This document shows, piece after piece, positions 26,469-35,939 of a DNA stretch of 64,000 nt. Position 1 is the stretch's first letter, and each line of letters starts with the position of its first letter. The DNA lies in NCBI GenBank assembly GCA_002964805.2, contig PUDQ02000016.1:62001-126000 (forward strand), in the 5' to 3' direction. Both the position numbers and the translations under genes were made by a program. This DNA is from Trametes villosa (taxonomy: Eukaryota > Basidiomycota > Agaricomycetes > Polyporales > Polyporaceae). The notes beneath the pieces are model-generated. The model did not search any database, was not told the DNA's origin, and saw only the letters and a list, made by a program, of their open reading frames with translations.

Positions 26469-27812
26469 ATGTCAGAATCCTCGAAGAGCGGATTCGACCT
26501 CGATATCTCTGGCGTGGCCGGCTTCTTCGGAGGCGACGTCTCCGTCTCCGCGATGGCTACCGTCCACGTCTACGAGGGGCGCAGATGGCTGGGTTGGTAC
26601 AACCAGCCCGGGAGTTTCGAAATCGCTAAGAAGTACGGTCAACTCGCCCGATCGCGCTTCTGGGACGCGCTCTACCCCGGGTCCAACGTCAGCCCAGAAG
26701 ACCTTTTCGGGTACGGCGGGACGGAAGGCCCGAAATTCACAGCCTCCCAGTCGGGGACAGTTCTAGCCAAGACCACGCACGTCGCACATCTTTTCGCGAA
26801 GGAGTGTAAGGCTCGTCCGGTAACTCCCATCGGACACACCCTCCCAGTCACGCGCATGACAGCGCCCGGCTGCGTCACCATCGCTAAGCTCGCCAATCCA
26901 CCTCCCTACGAAAAGATCCCGCAGCCAGAGCACCATAAGGCCAGCATCCTCGCCAGCATCCCCATCCTCACGTCTCTGGGCGCGTGCGCCGGATGCGCTC
27001 TCATCCGCGATTGGTATTGCTTTGCGATCATCCTCCTCGGCATCATCAGCAGCGGTCTCTCTTGCTTCGTAATCGCGACGGGCACCCTCAAATACACGCG
27101 CCCCCGGGAAGCGGTTGGGGCTCCTGACGGAGATGGCGTGCTAGAGTGCGACACGACCGAGCTAGTGATATTGAAGGGATCGGAGGGCGCGGTCAATGCG
27201 GTCACCAGAGGCCAGTTCACCCTCGACTACGGCAGCGCACCCGAATACCACATCATCGGCGTTTGCTCGCTACTCCTCACGCTCCAGTTCATCTCCCAGC
27301 TCCTCCTCATCCCGCAAAGCTCGCTCCATGGACAACTCTTCTTCCTTGCCACCCTCTTATGCTCATGGGCGTACAACTCCTACCTCTCTTCCCTTGACCG
27401 AGAGAAAATACAACGAGCAATCCTTCGCGACAAGGTTCTGATGTTCGATCCGAAGGGGTTTGAGAAGTACCAACTGGGAACCCGGACGGCGATGGTGACC
27501 TTCGCGCTGCTCCTTCTTGCGCCCGCCAAGAAGTATGCGCTCGAGCGAGTCTTGAATGACCTGCTCCCGAACAACACCAGCGAGTGGCGTTCGTGGAAGG
27601 AGGGCGTCTTGCATTGCATCGAGGTGGCCTTCAAAGACGTCACAAAAGCGGAAGACTGCCCGATGGACTTCGACTTCGACTTCGGCTCTTCTGTCGCTGG
27701 CCCAGAGAACGAGTTCCCCCGCACGCTTTACACAGATGCCAAAGAGGCTGCTGATATGTACAAGGCGTACCGAAAGCGAAGGTGCGCTTTCGAACCACCC
27801 ACCGCCTGGTAA
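26469..27812 (+). CDS. predicted multi-pass membrane protein, function unknown
   Basis: Single-exon gene of 447 residues, start chosen at MSESSKSG; open frame extends upstream but its first codons look like leader. The N-terminal soluble part contains MATVHVYEGRRWLGWYNQPG, SFEIAKKYGQLARSRFWDAL and GPKFTASQSGTVL. The middle has four or five hydrophobic segments: around ASIPILTSLGACAGCAL, CFAIILLGIISSGLSCFV, IIGVCSLLLTLQFISQLLLI, LFFLATLLCSWAY and possibly AMVTFALLLLAP. The C-terminus is acidic (CPMDFDFDFGSS) and ends TLYTDAKEAADMYKAYRKRR. I do not recognise a named domain. Similar unnamed proteins probably occur in other Agaricomycetes (memory only). A gutted second copy lies at 36.9-37.5 kb. 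Confidence 0.75.
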   Translation: MSESSKSGFDLDISGVAGFFGGDVSVSAMATVHVYEGRRWLGWYNQPGSFEIAKKYGQLARSRFWDALYPGSNVSPEDLFGYGGTEGPKFTASQSGTVLAKTTHVAHLFAKECKARPVTPIGHTLPVTRMTAPGCVTIAKLANPPPYEKIPQPEHHKASILASIPILTSLGACAGCALIRDWYCFAIILLGIISSGLSCFVIATGTLKYTRPREAVGAPDGDGVLECDTTELVILKGSEGAVNAVTRGQFTLDYGSAPEYHIIGVCSLLLTLQFISQLLLIPQSSLHGQLFFLATLLCSWAYNSYLSSLDREKIQRAILRDKVLMFDPKGFEKYQLGTRTAMVTFALLLLAPAKKYALERVLNDLLPNNTSEWRSWKEGVLHCIEVAFKDVTKAEDCPMDFDFDFGSSVAGPENEFPRTLYTDAKEAADMYKAYRKRRCAFEPPTAW

Positions 27813-27936
27813 CCTCGTGCTGACCATGGATATTTATCCTCATCTAGCTCGGAGAGCCAGGCCAGCACTGTACTAGCTCGGCCCTCCCCAGTATCCTTTC
27901 ATGAAGGGAAGAGTTATACGAGCGGTGTAACCACAA

Positions 27937-28006
27937 ACACGCTTCCAGAACTCGAACTAGGCAGCATGGACATCAACATGCCAAGGACCCGCTGAGCCAC
28001 GGCATG
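27937..28006 (-). other. tRNA-like block inside the duplicated repeat
   Basis: On the minus strand TGGCTCAGCGGG (A-box, 27999-27988) is followed 42 nt later by AGTTCGAGTT (B-box, 27958-27949), close to normal tRNA spacing. A GCATG/CATGC stem sits where an anticodon arm would be, with an 8-nt loop containing GAT. T-stem pairing is poor. Likely the head of a tRNA-derived SINE or a dead tRNA gene. The counterpart is at 37,683-37,735. Confidence 0.4.
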
Positions 28007-28609
28007 CGCATGGGGTTGGAAACCGCTCGCACTCGATTGCTCGTTGTTTTGAAGGTTGCCTTTGTACTGGTTATCGCATCTGGCCCCCTATACTAATCGT
28101 TTCCGATACGTTTAGATATCCTGCAATGTTGTTTGCTCCTGGAACTGCCCCATGCGCTGGAGATCTTGGGAGGTACGCGTCCGGAAGGACCACTGGCAGA
28201 CGCCGTAGTGTTTCTCGACGATGTCGTAGTACGATCTACAGGACGCTCTTCTGTACTGGTATGCAAGTGATTACGGCGCCCTAGTTTCTGCATATATAGG
28301 CCAGGTCACCGCTTCCTATATCGTGATTGTTTTATCTCTCTCTTCCGGCCCAAGTGCTTGCATCCGCGTGCGTTCGTTGGCACGACCCTGCGCAAAAGTT
28401 GCCCTATCTCTGCCCCGCTGTCTGTTTTAACTGCGCCTCGACATCACACAGCGAGTCACACACATCGCACTAGTACTCGTGGCGAACCGCTCGATGACTT
28501 GGGAGAAATCGCGTGATAACTTCTAATAAACCGCTTAGGCGACCCCGAACGTATACAGCCCCGTCAATATCCCGTCAGTTGCCCACCGTCCCCCCCCCCA
28601 AGTCTGCGT

Positions 28610-28800
28610 ACCCTCTACTCCAGCGTACCGACGCTGATATCACAGTGAGGCTTGAACATACGGCATGCGAGCGCGACACGGATGCTAGTCGGATGGGGCG
28701 CGCGATGGCGGACCGCGAACCTGTCTGGTTTCGAATGTCAGCCTGCATACGAGACAACATAATGGCGAATTTCTCCATGCTGTCTCCCAACCACCCACCA
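28610..28800 (+). other. relic coding block, possible LINE reverse-transcriptase C-terminus (left copy)
   Basis: The plus frame reads YPLLQRTDADITVRLEHTA, CERD, then EPVWFRMSACIRDN. The right copy (38,375-38,560) is clearer: YPLLQCADADVPVTLEHMA, REC..TRLWRDV. The pattern resembles the CPLC..LEH..EC..TR.LW zinc-type tail of some non-LTR retrotransposons, with the first cysteines lost. No reverse-transcriptase core is near, so the identity is tentative. Confidence 0.3.
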
Positions 28801-28805
28801 CCATC

Positions 28806-28845
28806 ATAGCCGCTTCGAACACTTTCGACGCGCTCCGCCACAGCA
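28806..28845 (+). pseudogene. relic of Gin4-type kinase exon 1
   Basis: Reads ATA then AASNTFDALRHSK, against the kinase start at 38595, ATG then AVSSSFNELPHSK. The start codon is lost (ATG to ATA at 28806-28808) and similarity stops a few codons later, before the kinase domain. No other kinase sequence follows. Confidence 0.6.
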
Positions 28846-28850
28846 AGTTT

Positions 28851-30836
28851 CGACACAACAAACAACGCCGGATCGCTTTCGTCTCGCGAGGGTCGGGCGC
28901 CCATTGTAACACGTCCGAGTGCGTCGGCGCACCCGCACGCATCCACCGCGCCGGTGGTGCGGATCTCGGTGCCAAAGTTTTGTCCCCCTGGGACCCTAGA
29001 TTCTCGGCGGAGTTATCCTTTTGTTCAAGTTGACGGGGCTCGCGCAGGCGGGCGACGTTGCTACACTCAGGCAAGTGGATGATCCGGAGACGAAACGTGT
29101 GGCATAAAGACTGAAATTACAAACTGAGCACGTGCATACCCTGTTGGACGCCGCTGTCGGGCTGTTTCCGGTTTTCTGCCCAGCGCGCACGCGCCGTCCC
29201 CAGCTCGCGAGAGCGGAAACGGGTGGGCGCGAATCTGAGCGGCGTGTTGTCGAAGGCCCAGGCGAGAGGTCGGACGGCGACGCTTGTACCCGGGCACGCT
29301 GTTCGACGACGTAAGCCCACCGCGAAACTTCAACTATGCCATCCCCGCCCGGGCCCATGGCACCGCGAGGGCGAGCGAGGTGGAACCGTGAACGGACCGG
29401 GAGCGGATGCGGGGGCGATCCGTGAGGCGGATCGCTCGCCCCGCGGGCGCATCACGCGAGGGGGCGTTCGTGCTCCCAGGTAGCGAGCGAGGGCGCGCGC
29501 TAGAGCGTCTTTGCCTTGGACAGGTTGGGCCGCTCGGGCAACCGGGAACATACGAGCGGGTAGGCTGACTCGTCGCCCAGTCCGCATGCTATCTGAGGAT
29601 CCGTCAGCTCGTGGTGGAAGATTTACAAAGTGCACGCACCCACCGCGCGACTTGCCGCGCTGTACCGCAAGCTCGTACCTCTAACTTGCCCATCGGGCGT
29701 ATATCGCCTGGATGCACAGCGGCCAGTACAAGGGACCGCCGTCATCCAGCACAGGTTCAGGGGATGCATAGCGCGGAAGAACGGCGCATCTGCAAATGCG
29801 CTCGCCTGCGAGGCCCGTCCTTCCGTACGATCCGCGATCGGCGCCCACACGTATCTCCGTTATAGCGACGCCAAAGGTGAGGCGCCTACGCCCGGGCACA
29901 CGCGAACGCGGCGCAAAACCCACCTATCGCACACGCGCTGCATGCCGAGACTGCTTCGTTCGAGGTGCGCACCAGTGCGACGCTGCTGTTGCTCCGTCCG
30001 GCAGAGTCGAGCCGCGCATGCGGGCTACCGTGCCGCGTACGTGAGCGGCCCCGTGCCCTGCTCTGGGAACGCGCGGTGGACGACGAGGTACCGTCCTGTC
30101 ATAATGGCTGTTGTCCGTTCGTCGCCGAACATCTCTTGCCATGCGCTCGAGCGAGCGAGAGGGCGAAGGGTGTGAGTTCTTACAGGGTGGCTCCGACGCG
30201 AGCCTGAACTTGAAGCTGTTAGTCGCGTCTTACAGCAATAAAATGGGGGCACTCAACCGTCACATGCAGGGTTCTAACTGCGGCCGTTGTGCACAGGTTG
30301 GTGCACGCCGGGCACAAAGCGTCGCCACCCATCCCAACCACATACGCTGCCGCCACGCGCCCGGAGCTCCGAGCACGGTGCAGACTGTATCGGAGACGCT
30401 GGCAGCACCGCAATCGGGCGCGTTTCGGGCTGCAGTCACCCACGCCCAAGCCTCCGCATGATACGAGTGCCGTGTATCTGTGTGTATCGGCGGGAGGAGT
30501 GGGCCGAAGGGGAAGCGGAATGCATGCGTGCGTATGCCCGGAAAGATGCGCGACGGGCATGGCGACGGAGGAACGCGCTCGCCTTGCGACGTCGCTGAGC
30601 TTTGGGGGCCTATATCTTACTCTCGTGTCAGCGCCATACTACCATATCTACACACTTCCTCACCTCTGCACTCCGCCGCGAAGGCGGGCGGAGCCCGGTC
30701 GGCCTCCTGACCTCTGCACCGACGTCACAATTCCTGACATCCCGGGCACTGTTCTTACCGACGTCTTCCTCGCCGCGGTACATATGATCGTTGTCGTAGG
30801 GGACGCCCTCCAATTAGTTGTGAGCCATCGCGGACT
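28851..30836. other. 2-kb unexplained stretch
   Basis: Open frames overlap on both strands without family motifs, usable splice structure or codon bias that favours one frame. One GC-rich hairpin (GCGATCCG, loop TGAGG, CGGATCGC) lies at 29,415-29,435. I see no terminal repeats. It may be decayed transposon or gene sequence. Confidence 0.4.
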
Positions 30837-30844
30837 GGGATGAG
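30837..30844. repeat. 8-bp target-site duplication, left
   Basis: GGGATGAG directly before the left inverted repeat; the same eight bases follow the right inverted repeat at 32119-32126. Confidence 0.9.
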
Positions 30845-30878
30845 AGGACCCGGGCAACTTACCTCGAGGTTCGGCCCC
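30845..30878 (+). repeat. terminal inverted repeat, left
   Basis: Thirty-four bases beginning AGGACCCGGGCAACTTACC and ending in GGCCCC; exact reverse complement of 32085-32118. Confidence 0.95.
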
Positions 30879-31170
30879 GGATAGGATTTTTCGTTTACCT
30901 TATATGGCAAGTAGGTCCGGCCCCCATAGGATTTTTGAGGCTCGCGCGGAGGCCTAAGCGCCCGTAGGTCCGGCCCCGGATAGGATCGCCGAGGCCCCGT
31001 TATGGGCAGGGGGCGGGCGCTTCCGAGGTCCAAGCCTCGTCGATTTGTGGCCATCCGTGGCTTGGTCGTGTTCGTGGCTAGCGTACTGAGACAATGCATG
31101 TATGAATGAATAAAATATGCAACCAGCCGTGCTCGCCCTTTGACTACCTCCCTATGTGCACACCGCTACC

Positions 31171-31856
31171 ATGGAAGCCACCCTCAGCACACTTCCCGAC
31201 ACAAAAATGCGCCGTATTCGGAACATAGACTTCTGTAGTCAAGAACTCGAGACACTTCTACCGGGCAGCGAAAAGAAGTTAACAGGCACAACGTTGGATG
31301 CTTTTGGGGCTGTCATACAAGATGTCGCCGATGCTGCTCCCGAACTCACTCCCCAATCTATCATCTTCTCGTCCTGGATACCTCCCCTTGCAGATGGCCG
31401 TCTACCGGAAGGAGGGGCCGTAGGTACTATCAAGGAGCACGTTTTCCTTACGGGTCTATCTACCGTTAGGGCTGGTGAGCTAATGTTCTCTCAACCTGTT
31501 CTGAAGTGTATATATTGACCGTCCGACAGGATTCTCAATCGTCTGAGTCTGGCGATGAGTCTGGGTGCGGTGGGGACGACCCGGACGTCCCGCTGTTCTC
31601 TTGTCGATACCAGACTTTTGAACTCTACACCCACGGGTTTGCGAGCCAACTGCTGTATAATCTCGGGATGGCAGCGCTTACAGGACCGCCGAAGAGCGCG
31701 ACCCTCAAGCCGTTCGCCGCTGCACGTTGGGCCGCACTCTCGAAGGTGAAGCAGGAGGTTGTTGCGACCACGACGAAGAAGAAGACGCGAGGCGGCGCGA
31801 AGAAGGCCGCGGCGCCGCGAGCCACGCAGACCAAGGCAACTCGGGGGAAAAAGTAG
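31171..31856 (+). CDS. transposon cargo gene, function unknown (possible Ulp1-protease-like fragment)
   Basis: Start at MEATLSTLPDTK. Exon 1 runs to about 31462 and joins in phase (GTTAGG donor) to exon 2 at 31531 after CGACAG; stop at 31856. Exon 1 contains ELETLLPGSEKKLTGTTLDA, FGAVIQDVAD and QSIIFSSWIPPL, which resembles the entry strand of Ulp1/SUMO-protease domains (..LLPG..WL.D.V.NAF..LI). I cannot find the catalytic His, Asp or Cys motifs of that family. Exon 2 has an acidic Ser-rich start (DSQSSESGDESG), then CRYQTFELYTHGFASQLL, and a very basic Lys/Ala/Thr tail (KKKTRGGAKKAAA) that could bind nucleic acid. It is the only gene inside the inverted-repeat element. It could be a captured host gene piece or an element-encoded accessory protein. 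Confidence 0.55.
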
Positions 31857-32084
31857 TGCATGTATGTGTATACTATCTTACAATGTTCTAATACTGTTTC
31901 CGAAATTCTCCGCCCCCTCCCTCGTACCCAGGAGCACGTTCTCCTCCTCGTTTTCCGCTCGAAAAAAGCGTGACAATTTAGTCACATATGCGTTATTTTC
32001 CGTGACAAGCGTTACATGTTCGGCCTCCATAGGATTTTTGGGGCCTCCCGGATAGGATTTTTGAGGGCGGATTTTGAGGTGCCG

Positions 32085-32118
32085 GGGGCCGAACCTCGAG
32101 GTAAGTTGCCCGGGTCCT
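32085..32118 (-). repeat. terminal inverted repeat, right
   Basis: Reverse complement of 30845-30878 with no mismatch. Sequence next to it inward differs from the left end. Confidence 0.95.
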
Positions 32119-32126
32119 GGGATGAG
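32119..32126. repeat. 8-bp target-site duplication, right
   Basis: GGGATGAG, identical to 30837-30844. Without the element the target would read GGACTGGGATGAGTCC, a short palindrome-like hairpin. Confidence 0.9.
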
Positions 32127-33149
32127 TCCAGGTTCGATACACCTGATATGACGATGCCCGGCGCACGCTCGCACGCTGCGCATCTGGCAGCGCCCGCTAC
32201 GTGGAGGTCAGCGATGATCCGTTCACAGCACTCTTCCCGTGAAGCGGTACGTACCTTCTAGGCTCGTGAACCAGCCTCACGTTCGGGGGTGGAAGACAAT
32301 TTAATCGTACGTACCTTCTGCCTTACTGCAGCTAAGCTTGTTGCTCTCTGATCAAAATCGCAGGCCCCGAGTCCAGACAGCTCCTTCTCCTTCCGTGGCA
32401 AAGGCACGGGAATCTTCGAGTTCCCTTTATGATCACCCTTTCTGATATGCGCAGGTGTCGTCCTATTAACTTCTATGTCATTTGCTTCTGGACCGGCCTC
32501 ACGCGTCTGGAAGGACCACTGCTGGCAGACGCCATGTACAGTGTTTCTCGATGACCTCTATAATCTCTAAGCCACACTTCCATACAAATCTGCAACTGAA
32601 AACATGGAATCTCGAGCCTCGCTGAGACGAAGCACGAGCGGGAGCGGGACATATGTAGGGAGCTGTACAGTGTAGGAGTAGAACAGAAACAGACAGTGCT
32701 AGAGGCGACCAGCGCGCATGGATGTCGAGTGTGGCTGACCGCCGCAGCTGACGCGGATGTCCGAGTCCTGCAGTGGTGGTGAGCCGAAGAGGGAAGCGAA
32801 GTGATGATGTTCGCCTCCTCGATCGCATCCAATGAACGATCGGCCAGCCCCGGTTGCCGTTAGCCTCCTACTGTGCTAGCCACGACCAGGGAGCGGCGGA
32901 CATAGGAGAAAGAGAGTAAGAGAGATACGGATATACATGAGATCGTGGGGGGGAGGGGGGGACCTGCACTACGTAGTACTTACCCGACGGTAGGGTCCAG
33001 GGAGAGACTAGTGTGCTACCTACAGTCCATTGCTGCTACTACCTCGTCGATACTCAAGCAACTGTCCGTCCGAAGCATCCTGGCGGACCACGCAAAAACT
33101 GATGGCAAAAAGACGAAACAAACATCTAGAGAGGGGAGGGGGGCAGCGC
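32127..33149. other. intergenic between transposon and lyase gene
   Basis: No exon recognised. It contains the third copy of a dispersed repeat block (about 32,480-32,640). A G-rich run (GGGGGGGAGGGGGG) lies at 32,947-32,960. The last part is the 3' flank of the lyase. Confidence 0.45.
32480..32640 (+). repeat. third copy of dispersed repeat block
   Basis: Shares TTTGCTTCTGGA, CTGGAAGGACCACT, TGGCAGACGCC, GTTTCTCGATGACCTC and AACATGGAA in order with 28,125-28,250 and 37,870-38,035. Unlike those copies it has no membrane-protein or kinase sequence beside it, so this block moves or duplicates on its own. Confidence 0.65.
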
Positions 33150-35607
33150 TCAGTTATGGCTCGTCAACGACCAGTTGTCCACGGGCACCGACGGGGGTGT
33201 CACAAAGTCGTTCGCCGACATCCCGTCCCACTGCGGGTTGAAGAGCACCTGCAGGCTGTGCTTGCCCGCCGGCAGGCTGATCATCACCACCGTCACGCCC
33301 GGGTTTGGCTGGTCGACCTGCTCCGGCGGCAGTGCCGGGTCGTCCGGGAACCGCACCGCGTCGCCCGTCGTGATCGACACGCCCGACGGCGCATTCAGGA
33401 TGCTCAGGTCGAGCGTCTTGTCGCCGATCGTCAGCGTCGCGAACATGCCCGAGACGGCGACCGTCGCGTTCGTGTGCATCCGCCACATGATGTCGCCTGT
33501 CGCGTCGATGTCATCCTGCAGCAGGACCTGCTTGCGCCCGTTGATCATCCGGATCCCGCGCTTGAACGAGTTGCTACAGGTGCACGAATCAGACAAATGG
33601 TTGACGAGCACCTGAAAACCAATACGCACACGTTGTCGTACGCGCTCGCGAGGTCAGCCGTGAAGTAGGCAGTCGAGTCCTTCGGCACATCAAACACCGT
33701 GCTCGAGCCTTGTGCCGTGCCAGACGTGTCGCGCTCGACCGTCGGGTGCGCGGTCACAAGCTGGTTCGCCTTGTTGACCAGGATCGTGTTCTGGCCCTCC
33801 GTCCGCTTGCGGTAGTACAGCCACCGGTCGCTGTCCTGCTTGTCGCTCGAGAAGTAGCCCTCGGAGAGGTAGTCACCCGAGCCGAGCTCGCCCGCCCAGC
33901 GCGTGCCGAGCGCGTCGATCACGAAGTCGCCCGCGTCGAGGTCGTTGTGCGTCTGGTAGCCCGTGAGCGTGCCGGCCTTCATCGCGACGTACAGCGCGTT
34001 CTCGTCCGTCCAGCTGCTGCGCATGGCACCCCACTGGTCCGTGCTGTTGTCGAAGAAGCGGTCGAGCGGGAGCCCGTCCCAGAACGCGCCCGCGACGCTC
34101 GGGTCGTACCAGAACATGCTGTTCGGCTCCGGCGCGTCGTGCTGGTCGCGCTGGAAGAGCACGTACTCGGGGTGGTTCAGCGCGCCGCCCAAGAAGAGGA
34201 TGCCGTTCGCGGTCGTCGAGAACTTGTTCGGCCCGTGGTCGCCGTACGCGAACAGCGAGCCGGGCCCGGTCACGTACATGTGGTAGAAGCCCGTCAGCTC
34301 CAGGTGCGGGTTCGTCTTCAGCAGCCCGAAGTCGGACCCGGTCGCGGAGATCAGCGAGGACGTCATCTCCGCGAGGCCGGTCGTGCCGAAGTACCAGTAG
34401 TTCGCGGTCTCCGCCCACGTCCCGTCCGAGGACACGGCCCAGATGCAGTTCGCGAGCGCGTTCGGGATCGTCTTCGCGATGATCTGCGCCGCCGTGTCGC
34501 TGTCGTCGTCCTCGAGGATCGCGAGCGCGCCCATCGTGAGCCCGCTGTTGCACACGCAGTTCCAGTTGCCCTCGATGTTGTTCGCCCACCAGCCGGTGGA
34601 CGAGTTCCCGGCGAACGCGCCGAGGCCGGGCTCGAGCCCGTACGTCTTCATCGAGGACAGGATCGTGCTCCGCTGGTCCGCGGACCACGCGTCATGCAGC
34701 CAGTCGTACGCGATCGCGAACGCGGCCGTGAACTCCGCGGTGTCGAGGAAGTGCATCGGGTTCCATTTGTCCGGCGCCGGGGGCCCGAATGAGTCCGAGA
34801 CAGCGTTCTGTGCAGGAAGGCGGCGCTTAAGCGGGGCCCGGGCGCGCGCAGGATACATAAGGGCATGCGTTTACCTGGAGCTCCGTGTATGTCCTGTCCA
34901 GCCACTTCGAGTCGTTCGTCATCCGGTACGCGTACGCGAACGCCTTCACGCGCTGCTTGATCTCGCGCGCGTTATCGAGGATGCCGCTGCTGCCGTCCAT
35001 GTGGTACTGCACCGGGTCGAGCCCGAAATACTGCGTCGCGTTCCCGAAGATGGTGTCGTTCCAAAATTTGAGGTACGGGTCGCTCTTGATCAGGGCCGGG
35101 AGCGCAGTCCATTTATACGAGGGCGCGATGAGGCGCGGTCGGTCGGGGCGCACCGACGTCGGCTTGGGGCTCGATGGCTGGAACGAGTCCTTCGGCCATG
35201 CGAACGGGGCGTTGTTGGACTCGTGGAAGGTGGGGGTCGTGTAAGCGGCGGTATTGGTCTGATAGACGGCAACCGCGGTGAGTGACAGTGGCAAAATGAT
35301 GCACGCGCGGCTCACGTACCGTAGAGGGGTATAGAGGAAGGAGGTATTGGCTGTTCGTCGCCGTCGGGAAGAGGCCGACGGCCGCAGCCTCGCTCGTGGG
35401 CGACGGGCCACTGTCGGCGGCGGCGCCGCTCGCCGAGCTGTTGTTCTTGTTCTTGTGCGCGCGGCTGCCGAGGACGCCTCCGAGGACGGCCGCGAGGATG
35501 ACGGCGATGGCGACGGGGACGCCGATCCAGATCCACTTGCGGCTGCGCGTCTTCGGGCGGGCGGTGGTGAGGCCCGAGGTCTCGTTTGCGCCCGTGTAGT
35601 CGGCCAT
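33150..35607 (-). CDS. membrane-anchored heparinase II/III-like polysaccharide lyase
   Basis: Likely type II membrane protein with an extracellular lyase domain acting on uronic-acid-containing polysaccharide; exact substrate unknown. Start at 35607. The N-terminus is cytosolic and basic (TARPKTRSRK), then one membrane segment at residues 25-47 (WIWIGVPVAIAVILAAVLGG), then a Ser/Ala-rich stalk. The lyase part has alpha-barrel motifs KWLDRTYTELQ, TAEFTAAFAIAYDWLHDAWS, GWWANNIEGNWNCVCNSGL and DGTWAETANYWYFGTTGLAE. The beta-sheet part has FLGGALNHPEY, GYQTHNDLDAGDFVIDALG, RWAGELGSGDYLSEGYF and GRKQVLLQDDIDA. The NNIEGNWN and THNDLDAGDF motifs hold Asn, His and Tyr-type residues expected in the heparinase II/III fold. 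At least four exons; introns near 35,340, 34,860 and 33,620. A 3' polysaccharide-lyase-type beta domain ends at 33150. Flanked by repeats and pseudogenes. Confidence 0.8.
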
Positions 35608-35939
35608 GGTGGGACGAGGCTGCTCGGAGGCCGCTGAGTGCGAGCGCGGACGGGTCGATCGCTGACGACGGTGCTGGCAGATACATATGGACCGTCGGCG
35701 GGCCTTCTGCCCCGCTTCTCTCGTACCTCGGCGCCATCCGGTAATTGCGGCGACGCTGGGAGTCTCGCGCCTGGGGGCGGAAGCTGTACGGAGAGGGGGG
35801 AAGAGGGCCCGGAAGGCGGGGGAGTGGAGGAGAGGTACGTCTGTACGTCCGACTCCCAGACGTTAGGCGAAGCGATAAGACCCTAGGGTAGGGTTCTAGC
35901 GGGTGCCTACGCTCGAAAAGGCAGGAGGCGCACCACCTA
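35608..35939. other. intergenic, promoter of lyase gene
   Basis: Upstream region of the heparinase-like gene. No exon recognised. Confidence 0.4.

Larger units (their letters stand above)
26555..28850 (+). repeat. segmental duplication, left copy
   Basis: Diverged direct copy of 36,908-38,650 (borders approximate). Matching parts in the same order: membrane-protein coding sequence; tRNA-like block; a block with TGGCAGACGCC and GTTTCTCGACGATGTC (28,190-28,230); CGGCCCAAGTGCTTGCA (near 28,345); GAACCTGTCTGGTTTCGAAT (near 28,720); and a relic of kinase exon 1 (28,806-28,845). The membrane-protein gene is intact here. Confidence 0.8.
30845..32118. mobile_element. 1,274-bp inverted-repeat DNA transposon, non-autonomous, carrying a gene
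   Basis: Bounded by perfect 34-bp terminal inverted repeats and flanked by an 8-bp direct duplication. Subterminal zones on both sides contain CGGCCCCGGATAGGAT-type units in the same orientation: near 30,872, 30,917, 30,969, 32,020 and 32,047. Inside lies one two-exon gene, with no transposase, so mobility would depend on an enzyme supplied elsewhere. Eight-bp duplications are known for hAT, P and Zisupton-type elements; the long GC-rich repeat starting AGGACCCGGG does not settle which. Perfect repeats and duplications suggest a recent insertion. Confidence 0.9.

Noticed and set aside
32127..32150. tRNA T-arm at GGTTCGATACACC
   Set aside because: No A-box at the right distance upstream, either with the transposon present or with it removed.
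33710..34792. 360-codon open frame on the plus strand opposite the lyase gene
   Set aside because: Arg/Val/Glu-rich low-complexity protein with no family motif; an antisense shadow of GC-rich coding sequence.
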